Below are positions 44,845-55,808 of a stretch of 64,000 nt of DNA, piece after piece. A program made the position numbers and the translations under genes. Position 1 is the first letter of the stretch. Every line of letters begins with the position of its first letter. Origin of the DNA: Heligmosomoides polygyrus polygyrus (Eukaryota > Nematoda > Chromadorea > Rhabditida > Heligmosomidae); assembly GCA_947396885.1 (NCBI GenBank), contig OX377206.1:14693466-14757465 (forward strand). The letters are read 5' to 3'. Under the pieces are notes generated by a model. That model was not told the origin of the DNA. It worked only from the letters and a program-made list of their open reading frames with translations, and ran no database searches.

Positions 44845-46284
44845 ATGGAGAATGATGAGGTGCCGAGAGAAGCTAGTGAGAGAATAAACAAGTTGTGTGA
44901 ATTGTTGGAGAAAGATATGGACGGAGGTATGCTGGAGGATCAATTGAGAAGTCTGGTGGAGCGGTATGCGGAAGCATTCGCAATATCAGATAGTGAACTG
45001 TCGCAGACCAACTTAGTGGAACTTAGGATAGACACGGGCAATACCTCTCCTATAAGGATGAAAGCTCGTCCGGTTCCGTTGGGAGTGAGACCCAAACTGA
45101 AGGAAATGTTGGAGGACCTGGTAGAACGGAAAGTAATAGAACCAAGTGAATCGGATGGGGCGTTCCCGATAGTGTTAGTGGAAAAGAAGGACGGGTCCCT
45201 GAGGTTATGTATAGATTATAGGGAACTGAATAAGAACATAAAGTTGGATGCATACCCCTTGCCAAATATTGAGTCGGTATTGCAAAGCCTCGCGGGAAAG
45301 TCTTGGTTCTCAACGCTGGACCTCTGTAGTGGGTACTGGCAAATCCCGATAGCGGAAGGAGACAAGGAGAAGACTGCTTTTATAACGCCGGAGGGTCTTT
45401 TTCACTTTCGGGTTACACCATTTGGCTTGAGCACGAGTCCCCCTGTTTTTCAAAGGATGATGGATTCCGTGCTAAAGGATCTCAAAGGAGCGGAAGTCTT
45501 CTGTTATATAGACGACATTATGATATGTACTGATACTAAGGAACGTCATTTGGCCGTACTGGAGCAGGTGCTGGCTCGAATGCAAATGGCAGGTCTACGC
45601 TTGAAAGCGCAGAAGTGCCACTTCTTGAAGTCGAGGGTTTCCTTTTTGGGCCATGTAATAGATGCCCAAGGGGTGCATATGGATCCGGGAAAGATCCGAG
45701 CGATAGTGGAATATCCAGCGCCCAAAAATGTGAAGGAGTTAAGAACTTTCCTCGGCATGGCCTCGTATTATCGGAAGTTCTGTCTTGGGTTTTCGAAAAT
45801 TGCTGGGTGTCTCTTCACGTTGACATCCGCGAAACAGAAGTGGACGTGGAACAACGAGCAAGAGGAAGCGTTTAGGAGTTTGAAAGATATTATAACGAAA
45901 GCCCCCGTGTTAATGCAACCAGACATAGAAGGCGCTCGGAGTGGAGAGAGGCCATTTTATATTTATACGGATGCGTCTACGCGTGGGTTAGGTGCAGTGC
46001 TGTCACAGGAAGCGGAGGACAAGCAGATGCACCCAATCTTCTTTGCGTCGAAGAGTCTCAGTAAGGCTGAAAGGAGGTATCATGTCACGGATTTGGAAGC
46101 GCTGGCGGTTGTGTTTGCAGTTAGAAGATTCCACCTGTTTATATATGGAGTGCAAACAGTGGTGATGACCGATCATCAACCGCTAGTGGCTTTGTTTAAG
46201 CGTAGCAACGTGTCCTCGCGCGTGCTCCGATGGTCCTTGGAATTGCAACGGTACAGCCTTGAAATTAGGTACGTAAAGGGATAA
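44845..46284 (+). CDS. pol: Reverse transcriptase and RNase H
   Basis: This 479-residue frame copies element RNA into DNA. RT: IVLVEKKDGSLRLCIDYREL, catalytic Asp159 in LDLCSGYWQIP, TPFGLSTSPPVFQRMMD, and the YIDD box at 221-224. RNase H: YTDASTRGLGAVLSQ with Asp376, then LEALAVVFAVRRF and MTDHQPL. All expected catalytic residues seen are intact. The domain order and the sequence FLGHVI...KIRAI are typical of Gypsy elements. The frame ends at TAA 46282-46284 in the conserved end of RNase H, just before ANVVADALSR, which continues in the same frame. The nonsense codon therefore falls inside a domain and is probably a disabling mutation. Confidence 0.95.
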   Translation: MENDEVPREASERINKLCELLEKDMDGGMLEDQLRSLVERYAEAFAISDSELSQTNLVELRIDTGNTSPIRMKARPVPLGVRPKLKEMLEDLVERKVIEPSESDGAFPIVLVEKKDGSLRLCIDYRELNKNIKLDAYPLPNIESVLQSLAGKSWFSTLDLCSGYWQIPIAEGDKEKTAFITPEGLFHFRVTPFGLSTSPPVFQRMMDSVLKDLKGAEVFCYIDDIMICTDTKERHLAVLEQVLARMQMAGLRLKAQKCHFLKSRVSFLGHVIDAQGVHMDPGKIRAIVEYPAPKNVKELRTFLGMASYYRKFCLGFSKIAGCLFTLTSAKQKWTWNNEQEEAFRSLKDIITKAPVLMQPDIEGARSGERPFYIYTDASTRGLGAVLSQEAEDKQMHPIFFASKSLSKAERRYHVTDLEALAVVFAVRRFHLFIYGVQTVVMTDHQPLVALFKRSNVSSRVLRWSLELQRYSLEIRYVKG

Positions 46285-48807
46285 GCAAATGTGGTTGCGG
46301 ACGCGCTGAGTCGGGGAGTACCGATTGGGAACACGAGTAGAGAGCCTCTAGAGGGTTTGCATGATGCGGTGGTGAATGCGGTTAAGACGAGAGACGAGAG
46401 TAAGTGGCTGAAAGCACTTCGGGATGACGAGGAACTGCGATACGTTATCGGGGCGGTAGAAGAGAATGTGGATAGAGTGGTGAGACTGCCGGGTGAGAAG
46501 CGAATCCTACGAACCACGGACTTCGTCCTGGACGAGGGAGAGTTGAAAATGTATGTGGAAGATGGACGATTGGTGCTGGTGGTCCCGAAGGAAGCTAGAT
46601 ATAAGCTGTTCCAGGAGGCACATAGTGGTCTATTTGCAGGCCATTTCAGTGGGCATAAGCTGTTTAATAGACTGAGAAAAGAGGTTTACTGGCCAGGAAT
46701 GGCGCAGGACATATTCAAATGGACGCGGCAGTGTCAACAGTGTTTTATCCATAATCCACGGGAAACGCTGGTGCCGCCGCTGAAGCCTATTGCGACATCG
46801 AAGCCCTATGAAGTAATAGGTGTAGATGTTCTGGAGTTAGGCTTGACGTCGAAGGGAAATCGCTATGCGGTCACCGTAATAGACCACTTTTCCAAATTCG
46901 CGGCAGCTTATCCGGTTCCGGACAAGTCGGCGGAGACAGTGGCACGTACCCTGTTCGTAAAGTGGATAGCAGAGGGTTGTCGGTGGCCGTCCTCTATTCT
47001 GTCCGATAGAGGGGGTGAATTTGTCAACAGAGTGATGGAAGAAATGACTAAAATCACGCAAATCACCCACGTGACGACTAAGGGTTATAATCCTAGAGAA
47101 AATGGGATTACCGAGAGATTGAATGGGACCATCGTGGCGATGTTAAGAAGGGCGACGGTGATACCAACGGAGTGGGATACCCGCATCCCGTTTTGTATGA
47201 TGGCATATAATATGATGCCTCATAGTGCAACTGGTGAAAGTCCCTACTTCATTCTACACGGGATGGATCCAGTTTTCCCTTCGGAAATTATCCCAAAGGG
47301 TGGAGTTTCGTGGTATGCCATGGACAAAGCGTTGGAGGAATATAAGAGTGAGATTTTGTTGGCTGTCGCGGAAGTACACGAGAGAGTGAGGGACTACAAT
47401 GAAAGGGTACGCGAGCAGATGAAGAGAGCTTATGATAGGACAAATAGTGTGGAGGAAAAGATATACCCGAAAGTTGGTGGTAGGGTTTATGTAAGGTCCC
47501 CAAGCGAGAAGGCGAGAGAGACTCACCCAAAATTGACCTGTGAGTGGATAGGACCATTCAGAGTTTTAAATACGAGCGAAAACTCCGCATTAGTAACCAG
47601 AATTGGTGAAAATAGCGAGCCGATTAGAGTCCCGTTCGACAGGGTGCGAGTAGTGCCTCCCACGATATCAGATGAGAGAGTGGATGCGAAGCATGTGAGA
47701 GGGAGAGGAAGAGGAAGAAAGCCAACACCTAAGGTTTGTAAAATGACTAGTGCTCATTTCAGCGGCGTCACCATCGTGTCGAGCACGGAAAGAGGTCACC
47801 TGCAATATACCTGCGGTGACGGCTGTTTCGCCAGAGTTACGCTAGCGGACGTTAAAGGAGTGACATTTCCGGGAGCGTACGGAAGGCAACCAGTCAGCGA
47901 CCTGTGGACAGCTTGGAAGATGGCTTCCATCTTCATAAGGAACGATATCACAGTGGCGCAGAAAATTCAGTACCAGATGGAGCGAGCGGTCATCCTCGAC
48001 GCAGGAGCACTGTGTAGCGTGTTAAGGCTCGCATACGAAGTCTGCACCGATTGGACCGTATTTTTATGTACCAGCAAGGAAGTTGCGACTCACGCGCCCA
48101 TTGACGGCAACTGCATCACGGACTTCTATCGGGCGGCATTTGAGCAGTTCAAGAAGGATTTGAAAGAGGAAAGCCGCGCCGCGAGGAGGATTAAACAGGG
48201 ACCTGTGGGATTCGCCGCCCCGGAAACCGCACTACTCCTCGAACGCGATGGACCGCGCGGTGGAATTATAACGAAAGTTGTGATTACGTATACAGGTCTC
48301 AAGGAAACACTGGCGAACTGGAAAACGTTTGCCATATGGGTCATAGTTTGGCCTTTAGAAAACCGAGGACAAGAAGACATCATGAAGGAGATCGTGGACC
48401 TGGCAAGGAGCCATTTGGACGATGGCGGTAGAATAGTGACGGCCTGGCCACCCGTCACAGCGCCGAAGGAGACGAAGTGGAAATCCATGAGGAAGATATG
48501 GAAAACCCTGGATGACGTCATTGCAGGGTACGGCACTGAGGACCAATTAGCGTTGACCGCCAGCAACTTCGTGAGCGATAACAAGATTTTCTTGGAAGCC
48601 GGAACCCCAGAGGCAGCCGCGCAGTTCTATGGATGCTACCCAGGAGTGGCGGCAGCAAAAACGCTGTATTCGGTGATATGCAGGAGGGCGAGGAAACTCC
48701 AGTTACCCGAATTGGAGCGCTCGTCGATGAGGACATCGACTGGAGGACGGGGGGGCGTGTCGGGAGCAGATGGTGGCCGCCCGCCGCTAAAGCGGAGAGC
48801 AGTTTAG
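46285..48807 (+). CDS. pol: Integrase with long unassigned C-terminal extension
   Basis: Same frame as RT. The first codons finish RNase H (VVADALSR). The integrase zinc-binding region has His at 46621 and 46642 and the Cys pair at 46732 and 46741. The DDE triad is Asp 46825, Asp 47005 and Glu 47113, giving D-59-D-35-E, the normal retroviral-type spacing. Its role is to insert the DNA copy. A GPY/F-like module follows (EWIGPFRVLNTSENSALV). From about 47660 a basic RGRGRGRK stretch leads into ~380 residues that I cannot assign. They are rich in Cys and Trp, have no clear signal peptide or membrane anchor, and stop at 48807, 50 bases inside the 3' LTR. Not a chromodomain by eye. Confidence 0.9.
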   Translation, partial: ANVVADALSRGVPIGNTSREPLEGLHDAVVNAVKTRDESKWLKALRDDEELRYVIGAVEENVDRVVRLPGEKRILRTTDFVLDEGELKMYVEDGRLVLVVPKEARYKLFQEAHSGLFAGHFSGHKLFNRLRKEVYWPGMAQDIFKWTRQCQQCFIHNPRETLVPPLKPIATSKPYEVIGVDVLELGLTSKGNRYAVTVIDHFSKFAAAYPVPDKSAETVARTLFVKWIAEGCRWPSSILSDRGGEFVNRVMEEMTKITQITHVTTKGYNPRENGITERLNGTIVAMLRRATVIPTEWDTRIPFCMMAYNMMPHSATGESPYFILHGMDPVFPSEIIPKGGVSWYAMDKALEEYKSEILLAVAEVHERVRDYNERVREQMKRAYDRTNSVEEKIYPKVGGRVYVRSPSEKARETHPKLTCEWIGPFRVLNTSENSALVTRIGENSEPIRVPFDRVRVVPPTISDERVDAKHVRGRGRGRKPTPKVCKMTSAHFSGVTIVSSTERGHLQYTCGDGCFARVTLADVKGVTFPGAYGRQPVSDLWTAWKMASIFIRNDITVAQKIQYQMERAVILDAGALCSVLRLAYEVCTDWTVFLCTSKEVATHAPIDGNCITDFYRAAFEQFKKDLKEESRAARRIKQGPVGFAAPETALLLERDGPRGGIITKVVITYTGLKETLANWKTFAIWVIVWPLENRGQEDIMKEIVDLARSHLDDGGRIVTAWPPVTAPKETKWKSMRKIWKTLDDVIAGYGTEDQLALTASNFVSDNKIFLEAGTPEAAAQFYGCYPGVAAAKTLYSVICRRARKLQLPELERSSMRTSTGGRGGVSGADGGRPPLKRRAV
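48738..48757 (+). promoter_or_regulatory. Polypurine tract (candidate)
   Basis: 'ggaggacgggggggcg' lies directly before the 3' LTR; it is also translated as part of the C-terminal extension. Confidence 0.6.
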
Positions 48808-49133
48808 GAGTGTGAGATGTGGACCAAAGACAATATGTGCTCGAATTCCGCTTTGACGATCTTTTTAGGTACATATAGAAAACCTGCTCCAATCGAGCCC
48901 GCCATCCGCTCCCGGCACACCTTGGCGCCAATTCGCGATGGGCCTAATCTCATCATTTTTTTCTTTGGTATTCTTCTTCTGTTCCGTGCCACCGACGGGT
49001 GGCCTCCTTTGTATTGTTCTCTTCGTGTGTCGTGTTTTACCGAGATAAAAGTTCTATTCTACACGTCGCTCTGCAATACCACGGGACCGTTGGTCGGCGG
49101 ATATCTTAAACCCTCGGCGTCCGGCATCGTACA
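48758..49133 (+). repeat. Gypsy 3' LTR
   Basis: 376 bp, 375 identical to the 5' LTR. The first 50 bases encode the last residues of the pol frame. Followed by target duplication 'gtag' at 49134-49137. Confidence 0.95.
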
Positions 49134-49302
49134 GTAGAACAACTTCATGCGACGTTTCTCAGATACTATTCCTTTACAATAGGGACACCATATGGTTCTG
49201 CAGCCTTTTGTATATCTAATCCATCCAACAGGCGATGTTGGAGCTGCTTGCGGTCACAGTCTTAACTCGATGTAAGTGTTGTAGTCGTGGAAATCTGTCT
49301 TA

Positions 49303-49462
49303 GTGCTTGTTCATACTTCGCGACGAGAGCGACGGCAGAGGCTGGAGCGACAGGGCGAAGGATACGTATCGATTAGTGCCGAGTCGTTGCCTGGGAAAAA
49401 TCGATAGGCATGCTTTGCTTTGTCACTAGTGTCGCTCCCGTCGCGAGTATGAACAGGCCCTT
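49303..49462. mobile_element. MITE with 'gttcatact' termini
   Basis: The left 'gttcatacttcgcgacgaga' and the right 'cccgtcgcgagtatgaacag' are inverted ~30-bp ends; the interior is GC-rich. It is the same type of end as in the array units. Confidence 0.65.
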
Positions 49463-49480
49463 ATACAGCAAACATAGAAT

Positions 49481-52400
49481 GGCACAAGACATCCACACTA
49501 TACCTTTGTCCTTTTCGAATTTCGAATAGCCGAATTTCGAATAAATTCGAATTTCGAATATTCGAATATTCGACTATTCGAAAAAAGTCCAATATTCGAA
49601 TTATTCGATTATTCGAATATTCGAGAAAGTCCAATATTCGAATTATTCGATTATTCGAATATTCGAGAAAGTCCAATATTCGAATTATTCGTTTATTCGA
49701 ATATTCGAAAGTGGCCAATATTCGAATATTCGTTTATTCGAATATTCGAAGGCTTCGAATATCGAATATTCGAATATTCTTTATCAATCTCTTAACAAGT
49801 TAATGGCATCTTCTTCGAAAACCAGGGGAGTCTGACCTTATGATAAAAAACTGCTGCTTGAGTTTCGCGCGTCGCTCAAAGTGCGCTGAATTGTGTGTAC
49901 GTAATCTGACAAGAGAAATTAATGAAGTTTCCGTGGAGATTTCCGAAATGACTTATTGCTTGTTATAAGGGTGTTTCTAAGAAGCACCGTAGTGGTCTTC
50001 AAATGTCCTGCGGCCATCTGGGTAGGTCAAAAATTACAAAAAACTGTAGCACTTCAGTGCTGGCAGATAAGGCGAAAGTAACGCCTTGAATGGCCTTGAA
50101 ATATTCAGAAATTAACATGCAGATGCTATAGAGCTTTAATTATAGTTAGATGTTAGAAATCTGACAATTTATTAGGTCAAATGAATCATTCACTGCAGTC
50201 GGGGCGTGGATAGCCGGGAGAGGTCCAGGTTCGAATCTAGGAGAGTTGTTTACGGATTGCTGTGCGTTTTGGTGAATGTAGAACATATTCTCATTTTAAC
50301 CATATTTACGAACATGATCGAAATGTGTTGCTTCAGTCCATCTCTGGGATATGCTGATCAGTCTTCGGGTTCCTATAGAGAACGTTTCTCTTGTAAATTT
50401 TACTAATTTTAGCATCTCTTATAAAATGCATCATTTTTGACCCACTCCGTAGTATTGTACTCCGCAGTATTCGTAGCATTTGCATATAACACCAAATACA
50501 GTACTAACAACTAAATTAATTAGTCACCTTCTTCACTGGCGAGCCTCGGGGTGACTAATTAAAAACATGTTTTGTATGAAGGCAGAGGCGAAACAAGACA
50601 TGTTTAGTGTTGTTGTTACTATTGTTTTAGTTATTACTTGTTTTAGTTGTAGCTTGTTTTCCACTTGTGTTTGTTATAGTACAGAGTGATTTAGAGTTCA
50701 TGTATACCCCAGGTTATTTCTAATTCTACTTCATTGTTTAGACATTGAATTTAAAACTGTTTGAGTATTAAAATTTACATATATGATTAACTTATTCTAT
50801 TGGTCTTCTTGCAGCCTATTCTTCCTCGGCCACTCTCCCGCACTGACAGGGGGGGGGGGGGCTTTGCAAACGTAGGTACTTATATTAATCCCCATGACTT
50901 CGTAAGTAGATAATAAAATTTCGTACAAATGTTGTCCTGATGGTCGTCTGAGGTTCTGATCACGAAGCTGGCAAACGCGTTCAGTGTTACCGTCGACAAC
51001 AATAGGCGACGGTGAGTATGTGCGAGAAAAGGTGCAGAATAACCGGCCGCGTTGTACTATTGTGACTCCAAAAGTGGAGTGGAGGTCGATTTTTTTCGCC
51101 CAAACATCGCCTGTACTGTTATTTTGGATGCTGAGCACGAATATGGTATCCAATTTCGACAATTTGGCCGCATTTCATAGTGTGTGTTCGTGAGTAAGGA
51201 TGGGGTTGTCATGACCACTGATTTCGTCCTTTCCTCGCCTTAGGAAATTATTTAGGCTGCTGCCACGAATCTGTCATTTCTTTTTCTAAATTATCCATTT
51301 TTCGTGCACCACTTTCCATCTCAAAGTCGAAGACTGGAAAGCAAGTCTGATCACATATGTAGGTGAAGAAAGCGATTCTATGTACTCAAACTGATAAACT
51401 TGATCACTCATGAAAATGTGGAATCACGCGATCACGCGAAAACGTTTACTAGATTTGCGATCAGCACCTCAATTAGCCCTCTAGACGACGTTTGGGCGAA
51501 ACCAGCTTTCGATCTCCGGAGTTGTGGGAGTACAAGTCCCTAAACCTTCGATTAGCAGAGAGTGGTGAGGAGGCAATGGGCAGCAGGGGTGTGCGTTAAA
51601 TTTTTTGATAAATTTTTAACGACCACTTTTTAACGAAAAATTTTCACGTTAAAAAGGTAAGTTCGGTAAATTTGTTAAACAAAATGTCCCTTAGCTGCAT
51701 TCAGTTTTAAACCACTAGGGTGCCTTTCGGACAATCCCCACAGCGCTCAATAGGTCACTTATAAGATTCTCACGGGAAGTTCATTTACCTCCCTTGTGAG
51801 TTGACGCGAAGTAAGCGCTGCAAGCGCGGCCCTCCGCTGCGCACCTGCTCCCTTGTAAACGGCCGTCGAGCGTGCTGTGGCCATTCACGTGAATCGCAAG
51901 TGATTAGGGTTATGCCTGTACACAGATATTTTTACCTTCAGTTAACTACGGGAGAATCTTCGTTTTGTATTTCTACTCCAGTTACAACAAGGGAACGATT
52001 AGAGCCGAAGGGGCTGCGGTAGGGAGGTAGAACTTTCAGGGGCCTAGAAAGCTCCTGCTTTCTGCCAGTAGAGACGTCGAAAAAGAGAGGAAGAGCAATG
52101 GCTATGGAGTACAAGAGCCAGTCATACTCCGTTTCCTATGAAAGTGAGCCATCCCCATTTTCGCTCTAACACTGTCCAAGTCGTAGTCTTGTCAGATTAG
52201 ATTTCAACGCGGGTTCGTTTCTCTTCAACGGAGCTAGAACACAAACTGAATGCCATTCATGAGACTCTAGTGCCCCCTTTCTGCACCAGATCGCCTTTGT
52301 GTCATTTCTCCGCCCATGACAATCATTCTTTTACCACCTGGAAGCTTCGCTATAACATAAGGAAAGATAGCAACCTATAGAGAAAGACCTATAACAATCT

Positions 52401-52909
52401 AGCTCTGCCTACCCAAGGTGTTTCTCTCTTCTCGGTGCACGAATTCTTAGGGAAGCAAAGCGTGCTTCATTGCCATTATACGGCTGTTATTGTCCTTTGG
52501 TCTCGTAAAGGAAATGGATGGAGCAGCCATCCATTTCCTTCACAGTGGGTAATAAAAAATAATTAAATGTCAACCACTGGGTGACGACAGTAAATAATAG
52601 TGTTCATTTGATTATTCGAATATTCGACTATTCGAAATTCGATTATTCGAAATTCGACTTTTTGAAAATCGAATATTATTCGATCATTCGAAATTCGAAA
52701 TTTTGAAAATCGAATATTATTCGATCACTCGAAAATCGAAATTTTGAAAATCGAATATTATTCGATCATTCGAAATTCGAAATTTTGAAGATCGAATATT
52801 ATTCGATCATTCGAAATTCGAAAGTTTGAAAATCGAATATTATTCGATCATTCGAAACTCGAAATTTTTTCCCAAGGACAAAGGTATAATCCACACATGA
52901 GAACATGCC
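49481..52909. mobile_element. TIR element with TTCGAATA subterminal repeats, ~3.4 kb
   Basis: The left 'tatacctttgtcctt' (49500-49514) and the right 'aaggacaaaggtata' (52874-52888) are inverted and lie within ~32-bp imperfect TIRs. Just inside each end is a long run of attcgaa words with a ~50-bp higher period (49518-49787 and 52610-52866), also inverted relative to each other. The interior shows no transposase. It contains a degenerate long-TIR-family relic (50950-51540), a short ATTTAACG repeat (51583-51690) and a perfect hairpin (52508-52540). Open frames through the repeats are shadows. Confidence 0.65.
52508..52540. repeat. Perfect 14-bp hairpin
   Basis: 'aaggaaatggatgg' and 'ccatccatttcctt' around loop 'agcag'. 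Confidence 0.8.
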
Positions 52910-54332
52910 AAGCGTCCTGAAGTGAGCCAGTTCAGGTTTAAGAAAACTCAGCGCACTTGAGATACTGGCCAACAGTGTATAAAAATGGTGTCGATTTCGC
53001 ACTTAACGCGATCCACAAACATAGAAGAATTAAGAAGTAAACGCCGTTCCGCTTAGGAGATCTAAGGAAAGACTTCAACCAGAAAACACAAATGCTTACC
53101 ATTACCATGCTGTTCTGCGCTACATCTAAACTGGCGACTGACTCAAAACCATGTTCACCGGCTGTTCCTGAAATGATTTTTTTTAAAGTTATACGGGTGG
53201 AGAGAAGATGATAGACGCAGAAAGCCATTGCATTTAGCACCAATTCCTGCACAAATCCGATCAAAACAGCGCAAACAGGTGGATATGATACGCGTTGGAT
53301 GAGGTTCAAAGAATAGGAATTTTATAAGTCTCACGTTAGCCACCCAACCGCTAAACAATTTGGATAATCTTTCGCGAAACAGCCACAGCCACTGTAATAT
53401 CAGCAGCGGGGAGGGCTAACGAATGATAAAGTCCAATGATCGATTATACCTCCAAAGCCTTGAGCAACTGAGCGTGTCTAAAGAGAAACTCGACATTTTG
53501 ATCGGTCTTTCGAACCGATAAACATATGAGTACATCAGCAGTGGCAGCTTCTGAAAAGGGCTGCAAATGTCAACAGAAGACCCTTAACATCCGCCCGAAT
53601 GTAATCGACTGATCCGCATTTACAGAAGGGATGCGAGAATTGACACCAAAAAGAACAACGAACGGTAATATTGAAGCAGTGGGCGAAAGCCACCCAGTAT
53701 AGTGCGATTTGGAGTGGAAGGATACGCAGGCGCCCATGGCCATGTGCATTTTCAGTCTAAGGGTCCATTTACATCTCGCGACGAAAACTGACCGCTCTAG
53801 CGAAGCATGCATATCGATTTAGCTGAACTATCGTTTGGCATCAATCGATTGGGTTCCTTGATCGGGCGATCAGCTTGCTGCCATCGCGAAAGTGTGAACG
53901 GTAAGAATTAAGATCAACGTTAATCAATGGTCGTGTGATGGTAGAGACCGTAATTACATTTCTACGGAATGTCTTGGGGCAAATTCAATACGCTTTAGGG
54001 TCAGCGTTTTATACTGCCCGGACAAGCTTCCTGTCAATTCATATCTCCGTAGAGATTAAAGAATTCGATGGCCTGCGCGAAACCTCGACCGAGAAATTAT
54101 AATGCTGGAGACTGTCGACGACTTCTTTAACTGCGCTAGCACATGCCACAGACGCTAAACAAGCTCTAACTTAATTTTTGAATGAATCGCGAGAAACAAT
54201 GTTCCAGTGTGTTGTACAAACTAACTTTACAGTGAAGACTACATTTTAAAGACTTTTCTTCTCTAGAACCTTAATAACTCATGTAATGACTTGCTTGAAT
54301 AAATCAACCCCTTTGCGCGATTCATTTTTGAT
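52910..54332. other. Unassigned stretch, one candidate exon
   Basis: On the minus strand a 75-base segment, about 53101-53175, is cleanly bounded by 'atcatttcag' and 'GTAAGC' and is open (frame ending VAQNSMVM). The frame upstream of it is hydrophobic (PPVCAVLIGFVQELVLNAM). No domain recognised; the rest shows nothing. Confidence 0.25.
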
Positions 54333-54650
54333 AAAAAGATATATAAGGATAAGGATAAGGGACGGCGTTACTCAATCCCTTCTGGGATGCGCCAGCGCAT
54401 TCTACTTCTACGGGATGTCGTGGAGGCGACATGAATGCGTATTTGGCCATACAATGACTTGCGGTGGCCAGCCGATGAACAAGTCAGCGCTTTATCCTTC
54501 CCAGACAAGTCTGGTACCAATTCACCGACCCCGGAGGGATGGAGGGCTTGGTTGGCCTGGGCGGGAAATCCGAACCAGGAACCTGGTATCGGGTGCACGC
54601 GACAGTCGCGCCTCCTCCGACTGCGCTACACGCGCACAAAAAGATATATA
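54333..54650 (-). mobile_element. tRNA-derived SINE, copy 2
   Basis: Body 54346-54637, nearly identical to copy 1. Flanked by 'aaaaagatatata' at 54333-54345 and 54638-54650. Tail of TCCTTA units on the minus strand. Confidence 0.85.
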
Positions 54651-55139
54651 AAGAAATATAAAAAAGATATATATAGAGGGAAATATGAGAACAACACTAA
54701 CCTACAGTCTCCGAAGCAATAGGTGGATCGGGAGATGCAGGACTCTCCTGCTGCACATCGTTGCAACTCACTGGCGGCAATTCCTGAACGTCTCTCAAGT
54801 TTTTCAAGACAGACTCTTCAACCTCACACACGGAGAATAGAACATATCTTACATTGACGGAACGATCTTCCGCGATTCTGGGATGCCCACCGGTAGATGC
54901 TGAAATATAAGGTTGGAAAATACAGCAGAAGGGTGAATCTCCTCCAGGCTTTTAAAATAAAGGTCACGACGTAGACCTAATCCAGTGAAGACACCAGTAC
55001 CACATTCAACACACGCGCCGCGTTGAAAATGGATCACAAAATAACGGAAACGCAGTCACACCTACCTGAAGTCTGGTGCACACCTGGGGTTGCAACTGGC
55101 CTGATTCCAATATAGACAAGATGATGGGCAATTTAGGAG

Positions 55140-55340
55140 GGCATTTGGATCACAACTTGTCTTGACCAGCGGATGCACAAATCGGTAAAGTCTGGTACCA
55201 ATTCCGCAATCTCGGAGGAATGTGAGGTTTGGTTGATCCTGACGAAACTCAACCCTTGAATTGATTTGGAAGATTTCGAGTGAACGAGACAAGCGACGAT
55301 CCCACCGAACTCGTCACACGCGCTCCTTCGCTCGAGCGCT
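55140..55340 (-). mobile_element. Old diverged SINE relic
   Basis: 'tctggtaccaattc' and the following block resemble the SINE body at 13282-13380, with many differences. Ends not definable. Confidence 0.4.
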
Positions 55341-55659
55341 CCATTACAAAACGGCTCTTCAAGTTCAAAAAACATTTTTACCCTGGGGCTCTATGCCTTT
55401 TATAATACTCCTAATCACACCAACCACTGCTACAGTGTAACCCATCAACTACTATGGCTTAAGTGAACACAGACGGTAAAAGACTGGCAGCACAACCAAC
55501 CTGGTGTTTGTTGCGAACTAGTCGACGCCTCGCCATGAGAATTTGCATTCCGTGGATTTCGCTGGAAAGAATTCTCATTTCAAGAAAGAGAGACCATAAT
55601 TCTACTGCTTATTTAACTCTTCAGTTTACAAAGGCAAGGAAAGTTATGAAAAAACAACC

Positions 55660-55808
55660 TCAGGTACTGCAACATCTGCAACTTGCACATTGCCAGTACG
55701 GATATGCCACGGTAGCTGTCTGGAGGAAGATTCTGAAGCACTTCGATGTATGAGAGCTAGGAATAAGCCAGGAAATAGAAGGAGAACCCTGATGGCAAAC
55801 GCCATGTA
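55660..55808 (-). CDS. Candidate first exon of a secreted protein
   Basis: A minus-strand ATG at about 55806-55808 opens a frame with a convincing signal peptide (MAFAIRVLLLFPGLFLALIH) followed by a Ser-rich, polar region (SASESSSRQLPWHIRTGN). A possible but weak donor 'CCTGAG|GTTGTT' lies near 55659; the frame itself reaches a stop at 55644. No acceptor-like site is evident just upstream, and no downstream exon was linked. It could be chance. Confidence 0.25.

Larger units (their letters stand above)
41787..49137 (+). mobile_element. Gypsy-type LTR retrotransposon, nearly full length
   Basis: The element is 41791-49133, flanked by the 4-bp target duplication 'gtag'. Two 376-bp LTRs differ at one base. 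Internal order: primer site, leader with three 37-bp repeats, gag with zinc knuckle, aspartic protease, RT, RNase H, integrase (the Gypsy order), then a unique C-terminal region and a purine tract. All coding lies in one frame, interrupted by TGA at 42643, TAA at 44827 and TAA at 46282. No envelope-like membrane protein was found. The LTR identity implies recent insertion. Confidence 0.95.

Noticed and set aside
47660..48807. Envelope gene of the Gypsy element
   Set aside because: The extension is in the same frame as integrase, with no signal peptide and no terminal membrane anchor.
49461..49718. Repetitive minus-strand ORF over the TTCGAA tract
   Set aside because: A low-complexity translation of the satellite.
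50196..50256. tRNA-like sequence with 'ggttcgaatct'
   Set aside because: A B-box-like word is present but box A spacing is too short and no cloverleaf can be drawn.
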